From positions 335,679 through 399,678 of the forward strand of contig DFXE01000001.1 of assembly GCA_002381645.1 (NCBI GenBank): 64,000 bases of DNA. Direction: 5' to 3'. Under the pieces are notes generated by a model. It had not been told where the DNA came from. It was given only the letters and a program-made list of their open reading frames with translations, and made no database searches. Position 1 is the first letter of the stretch. Each line of letters opens with the position of its first letter. Shown piece by piece: positions 27,837 to 36,959 of the stretch. The translations under genes and the position numbers were made by a program. Source of the stretch: Bacteroidales bacterium UBA4116. Its GTDB lineage: Bacteria > Bacteroidota > Bacteroidia > Bacteroidales > Tannerellaceae.

Positions 27837-28671
27837 TCTTTCTCCATTCTTCCAATATTTTATTTCTCAAATCTGAGTATAAATCTTCTGCATTTCCAAA
27901 CTGATAATCCCATTTATAAACATATGACATCATGTAATACGTAAGAAATGAAAAAGCTAATGCAATAGCAGCTTTACCCTTAAAAAATGTTCTTTTTATA
28001 ATTAAAAAACGTACAAATTTTTTAAATACAATGGTAAGGGACTTATTTAATGGTTCAGGGGATAAAGCTTCTCCCCTCCAATATCGTGTATGCCTCTCAA
28101 TTATTCCTTCTGCAGATTCATGTGTAAGATGAAAATATGCTTCGTTTACTGAATTTGTCTTAATTACATATACTGTATTTGCTTCATTATTACATGCTGT
28201 ATGAACCTCTCCTCTTCTTAACTGAATGAGATTTGTTTTTATTATTTTAGTTGAAGATTCGGAAAACCATGGGGAATATTTCTCATAAATACCCAAGAAA
28301 TAACCTCTATAGGGGATATTAATTGCATCATAATCAAAGTTTTCATCTTGAATTTTATCTTTAATTTTTTGGGCTAAAAAAGGATGAATTATATCACTTG
28401 CAGTAACAGTCATACTATATTTATATTGACACTCTTCTAAATATATTTCATATTCTGAAGATGTGTAAGCTTTCCCTTCCTCTTTTGTTATTATCCTTAC
28501 ATTTGAAAACTGTGAAGCGATTTGAATAGTTCTATCATTACTACATTTATCAAGTAAAATGACTTCATCGCACCAAATTAATGAACTTAAAGTATAATAA
28601 ATTCGTTTTTCCTCATTATAAACTGGTAAAAATATAGATATTCCTTTTTTATATACCCTATTCATTTTCAT
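27820..28671 (-). CDS. GT2 family glycosyltransferase
   Basis: A 283-residue GT-A enzyme with GISIFLPVYNEEKRIYYTLS, the acidic EVILLDKCSNDRT and a hydrophobic C-terminal segment (ALAFSFLTYYMMSYVY) that likely associates with the membrane. It resembles the WaaE/KdtX-type GT2 enzymes. It overlaps the ThDP enzyme gene by 14 bp and the next GT gene by 17 bp, so translation is coupled through the operon. Confidence 0.82.
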   Translation of the reverse strand: MKMNRVYKKGISIFLPVYNEEKRIYYTLSSLIWCDEVILLDKCSNDRTIQIASQFSNVRIITKEEGKAYTSSEYEIYLEECQYKYSMTVTASDIIHPFLAQKIKDKIQDENFDYDAINIPYRGYFLGIYEKYSPWFSESSTKIIKTNLIQLRRGEVHTACNNEANTVYVIKTNSVNEAYFHLTHESAEGIIERHTRYWRGEALSPEPLNKSLTIVFKKFVRFLIIKRTFFKGKAAIALAFSFLTYYMMSYVYKWDYQFGNAEDLYSDLRNKILEEWRKNEQIK

Positions 28672-30394
28672 ACTCTAGATTATTCAATTCTTCTATTGAA
28701 ATTTGAGGAGATGGATTGTAAATAGCTTGATTAAACTCTAATTTTGGGCATACAGTGGTTAACCCATCAATAAAATATTCAATAATACAATTTCTATTAT
28801 CAAATATTTCTCTAATTAATTCACTGTTTTCTAAGTCTGATTCTTTAATCTTATAATATTTGAGATTATATGCATTAGCAATATCTTTTATTTTCGGTAC
28901 TAAATATCCTTCATTACTAATTGTAGCAGACATTTTTCCATCAAAATATAAATGTTGAAATTGAGTAATCATACCTAAGGCCTGATTATTCATAACGATA
29001 ACTTTTATTGGAAGATCATATTGTGATATTAGCATAAGGCTTTGAATTGCTATATGGAATCCTCCGTCTCCATTAATGGATATGATGTCTTTAAATGGAT
29101 CAGCAAATGAAATTCCTATTGAAGATGGTAATGAATATCCCATTGGAGCCAAGCCTCCACTGGTTACAAATTTTTGGTTTTTTCGCAGTTTTAGAGTCTG
29201 GGCGGCCCACATTTGATTTTGTCCTATATCAACACAATAAACTGTTGCATCATTAGAACAAGCATTCAATTTTTCAATAAGAACGTATGGAGATTTATTT
29301 GTAACAAAACGTTGAATTTCACAAACTTGACTGTAATTTTGTTTTAATTTATTTATGTAAGTTAGCCAAGCCTCATCAAATTTAATTTTTAAATTTAAGG
29401 CATTCATTTCTTTCAGAAACGCTAAAACATCATAATGCAACTTTATCCTATTATTCAGTCGATGATTATTTAGCTCAGCTTTATCAATATCTACATGTAT
29501 TATAACACCATTTTTTATGAAATCATCAATTTTTGCACCTGTCTGACGAGTATCTAACCTTGAGCCTAATGCAATTAGTAAGTCCACTTTTTTTAAAGCC
29601 ATATTTGCGCATCGATTACCATAACTTCCTAATAGTCCCAAAAAATTAGGTATGGATTCATTTACAGCTCCTTTACCTTTAAGAGAAGTCACAACTGGAA
29701 TACGAGTATTAATTAAAAATTCTTCAAGTTCTTTTTTTGAGCACTCATTATTTCCTCCACCTCCAATTAAAATTAAAGGAAACTTGGCTTTTTCAATTAA
29801 TTCTTTTATAACAGTTAAATCATATTTTTCTGTTTCCTTATTTTTAGGGGTATATGATTTTAATTTATTAATTTCAATTTCTGCCCTTTGAATATCCATT
29901 GGTATATCTAACAATACTGGTCCTGGTCGTCCACTCTTAGCAATATAAAAAGCTTTTTGTAACTCATATTGAATCATTGATGGTTCATGAATTGTTACAG
30001 CATACTTTGTGATAGGTTTCACGATTGCTACAACGTCTGTTTCCTGAAAACCCAACTGACGAATAGGTCTATCAAGTTTATACTCATATGTATTTACTTG
30101 TCCGGTGATATATAAAACAGGAATAGAGTCAAAAAAAGCATCTGCTATACCTGTTATCATATTAGTGGCACCAGGCCCACTTGTTGAAATAGCTACTCCA
30201 ATATTATTAGATTCTAAAGCATAACCTTCGGCAGCAATAGAAGCGGTTTGTTCGTGATATACCTGTATAAATTTTATGCTTGGATTTTTATATATAGAAT
30301 CAACAAGATGAGTTACCATACCTCCTATATAACCAAAAATCGTATTTACCCCTTTATTTTTCAAATAAAAAACGATATAATCGGATAATTTCAT
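28658..30394 (-). CDS. ThDP-dependent carboligase of the acetohydroxyacid synthase family, YerE-like candidate
   Basis: A 578-residue protein with the three-domain layout of acetohydroxyacid synthase. The catalytic Glu48 is in YHEQTAS, and the ThDP/Mg motif begins at GDGGF (about 442) and ends VIVMNN. The housekeeping enzyme has a conserved Trp after the ThDP motif in its QWQ segment; here it is Phe479 (TQFQ), which argues against a role in branched-chain amino-acid synthesis. Placed beside rfbF, rfbG and rfbH it best fits YerE, the ThDP flavoenzyme that adds a two-carbon unit from pyruvate to C4 of CDP-3,6-dideoxy-4-ketohexose. This is inference from family and context. It starts 2 bp after the dehydrogenase gene. 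Confidence 0.75.
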   Translation of the reverse strand: MKLSDYIVFYLKNKGVNTIFGYIGGMVTHLVDSIYKNPSIKFIQVYHEQTASIAAEGYALESNNIGVAISTSGPGATNMITGIADAFFDSIPVLYITGQVNTYEYKLDRPIRQLGFQETDVVAIVKPITKYAVTIHEPSMIQYELQKAFYIAKSGRPGPVLLDIPMDIQRAEIEINKLKSYTPKNKETEKYDLTVIKELIEKAKFPLILIGGGGNNECSKKELEEFLINTRIPVVTSLKGKGAVNESIPNFLGLLGSYGNRCANMALKKVDLLIALGSRLDTRQTGAKIDDFIKNGVIIHVDIDKAELNNHRLNNRIKLHYDVLAFLKEMNALNLKIKFDEAWLTYINKLKQNYSQVCEIQRFVTNKSPYVLIEKLNACSNDATVYCVDIGQNQMWAAQTLKLRKNQKFVTSGGLAPMGYSLPSSIGISFADPFKDIISINGDGGFHIAIQSLMLISQYDLPIKVIVMNNQALGMITQFQHLYFDGKMSATISNEGYLVPKIKDIANAYNLKYYKIKESDLENSELIREIFDNRNCIIEYFIDGLTTVCPKLEFNQAIYNPSPQISIEELNNLEYENE

Positions 30395-30396
30395 TG

Positions 30397-31308
30397 TTAC
30401 CGTTTAAAAAGCTTAATATAATACTCTACTGTTTTTTTTAAACTTAAATCAAAATCGGAATAATCCGTATTGATAAATTGATGTATTTTTTTCATATCCC
30501 CTTGAACACACATTGATTGATTATCCCGATACGGTAATGTTCCAAAATATAATTTATAATCAGGGTCAACAATATCCCTTATTTTAATTAACAGATCCTT
30601 TATTTTTATGGGATCTTTCCCTGAAATATTATATATCCCTGATGGTACATTAGATTTTAGTAATAATGAAATGATTTTCGAAAAATCTTTTACATATAGA
30701 TAAGAATATTTTTGATCACCTGGAGTCAATTCTAGTTTTTCTTTCTTTAGAATTTTATTAATAGTAGAAGGTATTAACCATTCCAAGGATTCACGTTCTC
30801 CGAAACATGAAAATAATCTGATCCAATACCAATTCAAATTATTAGCCTCGCTAAAAGTTTTTAAAAACAAACTTGCTGCAAATTTTATGGCACCATATGC
30901 AGAGTTAGGGTTGATTGGATACGATTCTTCAATACACCCTGAAAAGTTACCATATTCAGCCTGAGAACCTATCCCAATTATCTGTCTTGGATTTATTTTT
31001 TTTGAAATATCCAGTATAGATTGCTGAAAATTCAGATTTTCTAATTGAGTTTCCCAATTATCTCTATTATTAGCATTAACTCCTCCCCAAGCCGAATTAA
31101 TAATGATTGATGGGCTAAAATCACATATTTTTTCCTGCCAGTAATCATTATCGATATCTATCCATATACATTTATTTTTAAAAGAAAAACACCTTGATAA
31201 ATCTGAAGATGTTCTTTTTGTTAAAATTAGCTCATTATTCTGTAGAAGCAGTTCCTCTGCGATATGTGATCCAAGAAAACCCGTAGCTCCAGTTAAAAGA
31301 ATTTTCAC
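30397..31308 (-). CDS. NAD(P)-dependent sugar epimerase/reductase (extended SDR), GTG start
   Basis: A 303-residue extended short-chain dehydrogenase with the Rossmann motif LTGATGFLGSHIAEEL, the Ser-containing IGIGSQAEYG and the catalytic YGAIK. No ATG is available. The GTG at 31308 forms a GTGA overlap with the rfbG stop and places the Rossmann motif at the expected distance; a TTG ten codons earlier is less likely. In a yersiniose-type pathway it would be the final reductase of the two-carbon branch (YerF role); in other 3,6-dideoxyhexose pathways it would be a C4 reductase such as abequose synthase. Sequence alone does not decide. Confidence 0.78.
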   Translation of the reverse strand: MKILLTGATGFLGSHIAEELLLQNNELILTKRTSSDLSRCFSFKNKCIWIDIDNDYWQEKICDFSPSIIINSAWGGVNANNRDNWETQLENLNFQQSILDISKKINPRQIIGIGSQAEYGNFSGCIEESYPINPNSAYGAIKFAASLFLKTFSEANNLNWYWIRLFSCFGERESLEWLIPSTINKILKKEKLELTPGDQKYSYLYVKDFSKIISLLLKSNVPSGIYNISGKDPIKIKDLLIKIRDIVDPDYKLYFGTLPYRDNQSMCVQGDMKKIHQFINTDYSDFDLSLKKTVEYYIKLFKR

Positions 31309-32378
31309 ACAAAAAATTTTTCTATTTGTTCTAAACAAAGATAATAAACATTTTCATGGTTATACCTTTTATACCAATCTGCTGTTAATGCAATAGATTC
31401 TTTTAAAGCAATTCTTGGATACCATCCTAATTTAATTTTTGCTTTAGTATTATCTAATGTAAGTAATTTTGCTTCATGATAATTTTGTAAATCTGAAATA
31501 TCTGCTAATTCACCTGAACCATAAGAAGATATAATTTCAGACGCCATATCCCATACTGTAATAATAGATTCATAATCTGGTCCAAAATTCCAACCTCCAC
31601 AATAAGTTACCGGATCGCCCCACATTTTCTGTGCTAATAATAGATACCCACTCAATGGTTCTAAAACATGCTGCCAGGGACGGATAGATTGAGGATTACG
31701 TATCTCAATCGGTTTGTTACCTTCAATGGCGCGGATACAATCAGGGATTATTCTATCATTTGCCCAATCTCCTCCTCCGATTACATTCCCCGCTCTTGCA
31801 CTGGCAATAGATTTTGAATGTTTAGCATATTCATTGGGATTCATAAAAGAGCGTCTCCACGATGATATAGCTATTTCAGCAGCTCCTTTGGATGATGAAT
31901 ATGGGTCGTAACCTCCCAGAGGGTCATTTTCTCTATACCCCCACAACTGTTCTTTATTTTCATAGCATTTATCCGTAGTTATCATTACTACAACTCTTGT
32001 TGACTGACAATTACGCGCGGCCTCCATTACATGGATAGACCCCATTACATTTACCTGATATGTTTCAACAGGTATATGGTATGAAAGATGAACTAAAGGT
32101 TGAGCTGCTAAATGGAAAACTATTTCTGGTTGATACCTATTAAATACTTCATGCAAAGTATTTAAATCTCTAATATCTCCACGAAGGTCAGCTATCAAGT
32201 TTCCAATACCAGATAATACAAAATTATCCTTTTCAAAAAGGGGATTAAGAGCATATCCAATAACCTCGGCTCCCATTTCATGCAACCAAATAGATAGCCA
32301 GGATCCTTTAAAACCTGTGTGTCCCGTTATCAAAACACGTTTTCCTTTATAAAAGTCCATCAATGATCGATCACTCAT
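31305..32378 (-). CDS. rfbG: CDP-glucose 4,6-dehydratase
   Basis: A 357-residue extended SDR. The N-terminus has RVLITGHTGFKGSWLSIWL and the substrate loop FHLAAQPLVHLSY; the catalytic region is MITTDKCYEN and YDPYSSSKGAAE, with the typical HVLEPLSGYL further on. It converts CDP-glucose to CDP-4-keto-6-deoxyglucose, the entry to all 3,6-dideoxyhexoses. The family match is very close. It follows rfbF after 3 bp and overlaps the dehydrogenase gene by 4 bp. Confidence 0.93.
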   Translation of the reverse strand: MSDRSLMDFYKGKRVLITGHTGFKGSWLSIWLHEMGAEVIGYALNPLFEKDNFVLSGIGNLIADLRGDIRDLNTLHEVFNRYQPEIVFHLAAQPLVHLSYHIPVETYQVNVMGSIHVMEAARNCQSTRVVVMITTDKCYENKEQLWGYRENDPLGGYDPYSSSKGAAEIAISSWRRSFMNPNEYAKHSKSIASARAGNVIGGGDWANDRIIPDCIRAIEGNKPIEIRNPQSIRPWQHVLEPLSGYLLLAQKMWGDPVTYCGGWNFGPDYESIITVWDMASEIISSYGSGELADISDLQNYHEAKLLTLDNTKAKIKLGWYPRIALKESIALTADWYKRYNHENVYYLCLEQIEKFFV

Positions 32379-32381
32379 ATT

Positions 32382-33155
32382 CTACCATATTTTCCAAGGA
32401 GCTTGCCCTTTATTCCACAATTCATTTAATTCTGTATTATCTCTCATAGTATCCATCGGTTTCCAAAATCCATTATGAAAATAAGCATCCATTTGCCCGT
32501 CCAAAGCGATCTTTTCTAGTGGTTTACGTTCAAAAATTTCATCATCCTCTCCTGATAAATAATTAAACAGAGCCGGCTCACAAACAAAGTAACCCGCATT
32601 TATCCACGTTCCATCACCTGCAGGTTTTTCACTAAAAGATTTTACAGAACCGTCTTCATTAATTTCTAAAGCACCAAATTTACCATCAGGTTTATAGGCT
32701 GTTAATGTTATTATTTTCCCACTTTTATTATGATAATTAATAATATTTTGAATATTAATATCTCCTACCCCATCACCATAAGTTAAAAGAAATTGCTCAC
32801 CTTTTATATATTTTTGAATACGTTTGATCCGTCCTCCTGTCATTGTTTTTAAGCCGGTATCAATTAAGGTTACTTTCCATGGTTCGCAATGATTATCCAA
32901 AACTTCGATATGATTATTAGCAATATCAATGGTTAAATCACTATTATGGCTGAAATAATTGGCAAAATATTCTTTGATTACATACCCTTTATATCCACAA
33001 CATATTATAAAATCGTTTATACCATAAAAACTATACGTTTTCATGATATGCCATAAAATAGGCTTACCACCTATTTCAACCATAGGTTTGGGTATCAAAT
33101 TTGTAGCTTCGCTTAACCGTGTTCCCAAACCACCTGCTAAAATAACAGCTTTCAT
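32382..33155 (-). CDS. rfbF: Glucose-1-phosphate cytidylyltransferase
   Basis: A 257-residue nucleotidyltransferase, the usual length. The signature is MKAVILAGGLGTRLSEAT, with PKPMVEIGGKPILWHIM, the metal motif LLTYGDGVGD and the C-terminal FWKPMDTMRD. It makes CDP-glucose from CTP and glucose 1-phosphate, the first committed step of the pathway. Its start overlaps the rfbH stop by 4 bp (ATGA). Confidence 0.94.
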   Translation of the reverse strand: MKAVILAGGLGTRLSEATNLIPKPMVEIGGKPILWHIMKTYSFYGINDFIICCGYKGYVIKEYFANYFSHNSDLTIDIANNHIEVLDNHCEPWKVTLIDTGLKTMTGGRIKRIQKYIKGEQFLLTYGDGVGDINIQNIINYHNKSGKIITLTAYKPDGKFGALEINEDGSVKSFSEKPAGDGTWINAGYFVCEPALFNYLSGEDDEIFERKPLEKIALDGQMDAYFHNGFWKPMDTMRDNTELNELWNKGQAPWKIW

Positions 33156-34522
33156 TTATTTTTCTCTTTTTTAAGCATCGTAAATTCTTTTATAGAATCT
33201 GCCATATACTCGATCATTTCCGGTTTCATTCCCGGGTAAACGCCCAACCAGAAAGTATTATTCATTATAAAGTCCGTGTTGTATAAGCTACCCACTACAC
33301 GATACCCGGTTTGGTTTTTACGCATCTCATCAAAAGCCGGATGCTTTAATAGATTTCCAGCAAATAAATTACGTGTTTGTATTTTTCTATTTTCCAAAAA
33401 TGTAGTTAATTCATTTCTAGTAAAACCAGCCTTTTTTTCAACTGATATTAAAAAACCGAACCAACTCGGATTTGAATTAATTTGTGGCTGAGGCAATATT
33501 AATCCATCGACGTTGTTAAGCAAAAGATGTAATGCGCTCCAATTTTTACGACGAATATCAGTAATCAAATCTATTTTTTCCAATTGTGCACACCCAATAG
33601 CAGCCTGCATTTCTGTGGCTTTCAAATTATACCCAAAGTGTGAATAAACATATTTATGATCATACCCTAATGGCAATTCTCCAAATTGTTTGCTGTAACG
33701 ATATTTACAAGTATTATCTACTCCACCAATACACCAACAATCACGTCCCCAATCCCTGAATGAATTTACTAAACGATATAACAAATGATTATTTGTATAA
33801 ACAGCTCCCCCCTCACCCATTGTTATGTGGTGGGGTGGATAAAAACTGGAAGTTCCAATGTCACCAATCGTCCCTGTCCTTTTCCACTCATCTTTAATCT
33901 TATAACACGACCCTAAAGCATCACAATTATCTTCAATAAGCCAAAGATTATATTTATCGCAAAACGCTTTTACAGCTTCTAAATCAAAAGGATTACCTAA
34001 TGTATGAGCAATCATTACAGCTTTAGTCTTATCTGATACTGCATTTTCTAATTCACTTACATCAATATTATATGTCTTTAAATCGACATCAACAAAAACA
34101 GGAATTGCTCCATATTGAATAATTGGAGAAACAGTTGTAGGAAATGCAGCAGCAACAGTAATAACTTCATCGCCTTTTTTTATTTGTCTTTCCTTTAACT
34201 CCGGAGAGGTTAAAGCTGCAAATGCAAGTAGGTTAGCTGAAGAACCAGAATTAACAAGTGAACAATATTTAATACCTAACCACTCAGAAAATTTACGTTC
34301 AAATTTATTTGCCCAAGGTCCCGCAGTAAGCCAAAAGTCCAAAGAGGCATCAATTAAATTTTTCATCTCTTTTTCATCAAAAAAACGTCCTCCATAATTG
34401 ATATAAGTTTTTCCTGGGTCAAACTCACATGCTTCATCGTATGATTCCCGATAATATTTTTCAACTAATAACAATATCTGTGATTTAATATTCTCTTGTT
34501 TTTCTGTTTTCATTAAATTCAT
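33152..34522 (-). CDS. rfbH: CDP-6-deoxy-4-keto-glucose-3-dehydrase (E1, RfbH type)
   Basis: A 456-residue PMP-dependent, iron-sulfur dehydrase that removes the C3 hydroxyl of CDP-4-keto-6-deoxyglucose. The aminotransferase lysine is replaced by His (PPHHITMGEGG, residues 229-239), the hallmark of the E1 family. Candidate [2Fe-2S] ligands are Cys200, Cys262, Cys264 and Cys272, giving the known C-x-C-x7-C pattern; the first spacing is 61 rather than the 57 of the Yersinia enzyme owing to a 4-residue longer loop after Cys200. The reductase partner E3 (AscD/RfbI) is not in the window. It lies 18 bp after the FkbM gene. An ATG at codon 4 is an alternative start. Confidence 0.93.
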   Translation of the reverse strand: MNLMKTEKQENIKSQILLLVEKYYRESYDEACEFDPGKTYINYGGRFFDEKEMKNLIDASLDFWLTAGPWANKFERKFSEWLGIKYCSLVNSGSSANLLAFAALTSPELKERQIKKGDEVITVAAAFPTTVSPIIQYGAIPVFVDVDLKTYNIDVSELENAVSDKTKAVMIAHTLGNPFDLEAVKAFCDKYNLWLIEDNCDALGSCYKIKDEWKRTGTIGDIGTSSFYPPHHITMGEGGAVYTNNHLLYRLVNSFRDWGRDCWCIGGVDNTCKYRYSKQFGELPLGYDHKYVYSHFGYNLKATEMQAAIGCAQLEKIDLITDIRRKNWSALHLLLNNVDGLILPQPQINSNPSWFGFLISVEKKAGFTRNELTTFLENRKIQTRNLFAGNLLKHPAFDEMRKNQTGYRVVGSLYNTDFIMNNTFWLGVYPGMKPEMIEYMADSIKEFTMLKKEKNK

Positions 34523-34540
34523 TTTTATAAAAAGAAATAT

Positions 34541-35254
34541 TTAAAATGTTCTTTTCCTTTGTAACCACTTTGGCAAATGCCTCCATATTTTCCATTCCAA
34601 AACATATAATCTGACAAATAAAGAAAATATGGGAATACGTTTATGTGTTTTCTTTACATAAAAATTATCATTTTCACTTTTAATACATATATACCCTTTT
34701 TCTTCCAAAAAGTCAGTTATTTCCTGATTATCTCCTTCTATGGCAAAAGCAGATATATCATTTTTCCCATAATCAATACTTTTTATAATATCATATTCTC
34801 CACCTTCAACATCAATACTACAAAAATCAATAGTATGCATATTATACTTTTCTAAAAGAATATTAATATTATGGGCTTTCATCTTTATATCTTCATAATA
34901 TCCTCCATATTTGTTTATATGATTATCAATTCTTTTTTTTGAATTTTCATCCATATATTCTACAATACCACTTAGCATGTCAGCTCCAGTAACTTTACGA
35001 AAAGTAACTTCTTTTTCTTCATTTGAGATACAACAATTTTCCAAAAAACAATTCCTCAATTTTTTACATTTTTCAAAAATATCCACATTAGGTTCAATGC
35101 AAAGTCCTTTCCAATCTCTATATTTTTCAAAGATATACGTATTTGAAAAAGTAATTCCATCATTAGCTCCAATATCCAAAAAAAAGCCTTCTCTTTTTTT
35201 AGAAAAAAGAAAATCAATGAATTTATCTTGATAGTACTGCGAATAACTTTTCAT
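34541..35254 (-). CDS. FkbM-family SAM-dependent methyltransferase
   Basis: A 237-residue protein with the FkbM layout: YSQYYQDKFIDFLF, the SAM motif FFLDIGANDGITFSNTYIFE, CIEPN and the later DFCSIDVEGGEYDIIKSID. FkbM enzymes O-methylate sugars or polyketides; here a glycan sugar is likely. It follows the flippase gene after 7 bp and precedes rfbH by 18 bp in the same operon. Confidence 0.87.
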   Translation of the reverse strand: MKSYSQYYQDKFIDFLFSKKREGFFLDIGANDGITFSNTYIFEKYRDWKGLCIEPNVDIFEKCKKLRNCFLENCCISNEEKEVTFRKVTGADMLSGIVEYMDENSKKRIDNHINKYGGYYEDIKMKAHNINILLEKYNMHTIDFCSIDVEGGEYDIIKSIDYGKNDISAFAIEGDNQEITDFLEEKGYICIKSENDNFYVKKTHKRIPIFSLFVRLYVLEWKIWRHLPKWLQRKRTF

Positions 35255-35261
35255 AATAGTT

Positions 35262-36740
35262 TTATTTTTTTATTACCATTTTAATACTTTCTCTGAGTAT
35301 TACTGATTTTGAGAACCATAAAATTGCTATATATAATATAATTGTTATCAAAACTTTCCCAATGAGTAATATATAAATATTGTCAACTTTAGAAAGCATT
35401 ATATGCGTAATCAATATAGATATCAATGTCACTGATATATATGGAGCTATATCTTTAAAAAGATCTAATATTTTTATTGAAATTATTTTATTTACAAAAT
35501 AATGCCAATAAAATAAACTGAAACAATAACTAATCACAAAAAATACAACTAAATAATTTATAGGGAATTTCAGCATAAATAAAATAAAAATAATAACCAT
35601 TTGGAATGATCCAATAATTATATTACCTTTTAAATATATAGAGGATTTACTATGTGATAATAAAAGCTGACTATATAGTAAAATAAATGGTGCTATACTT
35701 CCCCAAATGCATAATATTTGCAAATAAGTAACACTAGGTAACCACTTCTCCCCTATTGTAACTATTATAAATTCATAAGCAACAAATGCTAAACCAGCAA
35801 AAGCTGGAAAGGCAACAAAAGCTGCAAAACGAATCATTTTACGAAATATCCTTAACTGTCTTTCCTTGTCATTATTGACCTGTACAATTACCGGTTGGGC
35901 AACCATATTAACCATTCCTGTAATTAATTGATTGCCCATACTCATCCATTTATTTCCCTGATAATAATAACCTAATTGAGTTGCATTATAAAATTTACCT
36001 AATAATACTGAAAAAAAATTAGCATGAATTTGTTGGAAAAGACTAGTTAAAAGCAAATTAAAGCTAAAAGGAAACATTTTCTTTAAAGGCGAAAAATCTA
36101 TGGTAAGAGTTGGTTTCCAAGGTGAAAAAATATAACGTAAGCAAGCTCCAGAAACAGCATATACAACACTTTGGATAGCCAACGCCCAATAAGTAAATCC
36201 AAACATGGTTAAACTAACACCAATTATTCCAGACAATGATATTGAAGCTATATCTATTAAAGCAAGTTGTTTTACCATCAATTTTTTAAACATAACTGTG
36301 TATGGAGCAACAGCTATTCCTGAGAAAAAAAAATTAATGAATACAACTCTTGATAAATTTATTAATTCTGAACGATCATAAAATGTAGCAATTAATGGTG
36401 AGCAGAAATATAAAATGATATATATAATCAAACCTACGCAAAACGAAAACCAAAAAACTGCATTATAATCCTTATGTTTTGCTTCTAAGTTATTTGTTAA
36501 TGCTATTGAAAAACCGCTATTGATTATAATATTAGCAATGGCAAGAAAAATGCTCAACATACCAACTAATCCATAATCATCAGCATTCAATGTCCGGGCT
36601 AAGTAAATACCGAATACTATTCCTAACAATTGTTGCACTCCGTTACTTATCCCACCCCAGAAAAAGCCTTTCGCCGTTTTTTCTTTTAAAGTTGGTTCCT
36701 CAGGTTTTTCGGATATTTCAGAATCTAATGATGAATCCAT
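35262..36740 (-). CDS. Wzx-type lipopolysaccharide/O-unit flippase (MOP superfamily)
   Basis: A 492-residue polytopic protein with about fourteen hydrophobic helices. The N-terminal KTAKGFFWGGISNGVQQ and ARTLNADDYGLVGML are typical of the PST/Polysacc_synt_3 branch. It moves undecaprenyl-linked glycan units to the periplasmic side. I chose the ATG at 36740; the frame could start at a TTG seven codons earlier. It is the first gene of the twelve-gene minus-strand operon, and no polymerase (Wzy) or initiating phosphoglycosyltransferase accompanies it in the window. Confidence 0.86.
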   Translation of the reverse strand: MDSSLDSEISEKPEEPTLKEKTAKGFFWGGISNGVQQLLGIVFGIYLARTLNADDYGLVGMLSIFLAIANIIINSGFSIALTNNLEAKHKDYNAVFWFSFCVGLIIYIILYFCSPLIATFYDRSELINLSRVVFINFFFSGIAVAPYTVMFKKLMVKQLALIDIASISLSGIIGVSLTMFGFTYWALAIQSVVYAVSGACLRYIFSPWKPTLTIDFSPLKKMFPFSFNLLLTSLFQQIHANFFSVLLGKFYNATQLGYYYQGNKWMSMGNQLITGMVNMVAQPVIVQVNNDKERQLRIFRKMIRFAAFVAFPAFAGLAFVAYEFIIVTIGEKWLPSVTYLQILCIWGSIAPFILLYSQLLLSHSKSSIYLKGNIIIGSFQMVIIFILFMLKFPINYLVVFFVISYCFSLFYWHYFVNKIISIKILDLFKDIAPYISVTLISILITHIMLSKVDNIYILLIGKVLITIILYIAILWFSKSVILRESIKMVIKK

Positions 36741-36782
36741 AACTATTTTGGTCACTCCCAATAGGAAAGTAACAAAAGTTTA

Positions 36783-36790
36783 CAAAGATA
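36783..36790 (-). promoter_or_regulatory. -7 promoter box for the surface-glycan operon
   Basis: TATCTTTG on the minus strand, 42 bp upstream of the flippase ATG, is the only TAnnTTTG match noticed in the AT-rich gap 36741-36959. No inverted repeats of the kind flanking invertible Bacteroides capsule promoters are seen, nor UpxY/UpxZ-type genes. Confidence 0.45.
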
Positions 36791-36959
36791 GGCAATTATA
36801 AAAGAAAATATATTATGATTAAAAAAGGATTGTTTGTCAAATATAACTGCTTACCTACTTATCCTATTTTCTATAAACGTAATTTCCTGGAGAATATTAC
36901 CTGGTTGTCATATTAATTTATAAATCAGAACATTATGCTCAAAAATTTATCGTATCACA

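Noticed and set aside
28658..30394. Housekeeping acetolactate synthase large subunit (ilvB)
   Set aside because: No small regulatory subunit or ilv genes nearby, the conserved Trp is Phe, and the gene sits inside a sugar-nucleotide operon with overlapping neighbours.
36741..36959. Invertible capsule promoter as in Bacteroides polysaccharide loci
   Set aside because: No pair of inverted repeats flanks the promoter box, and no invertase or UpxY/UpxZ gene is present.
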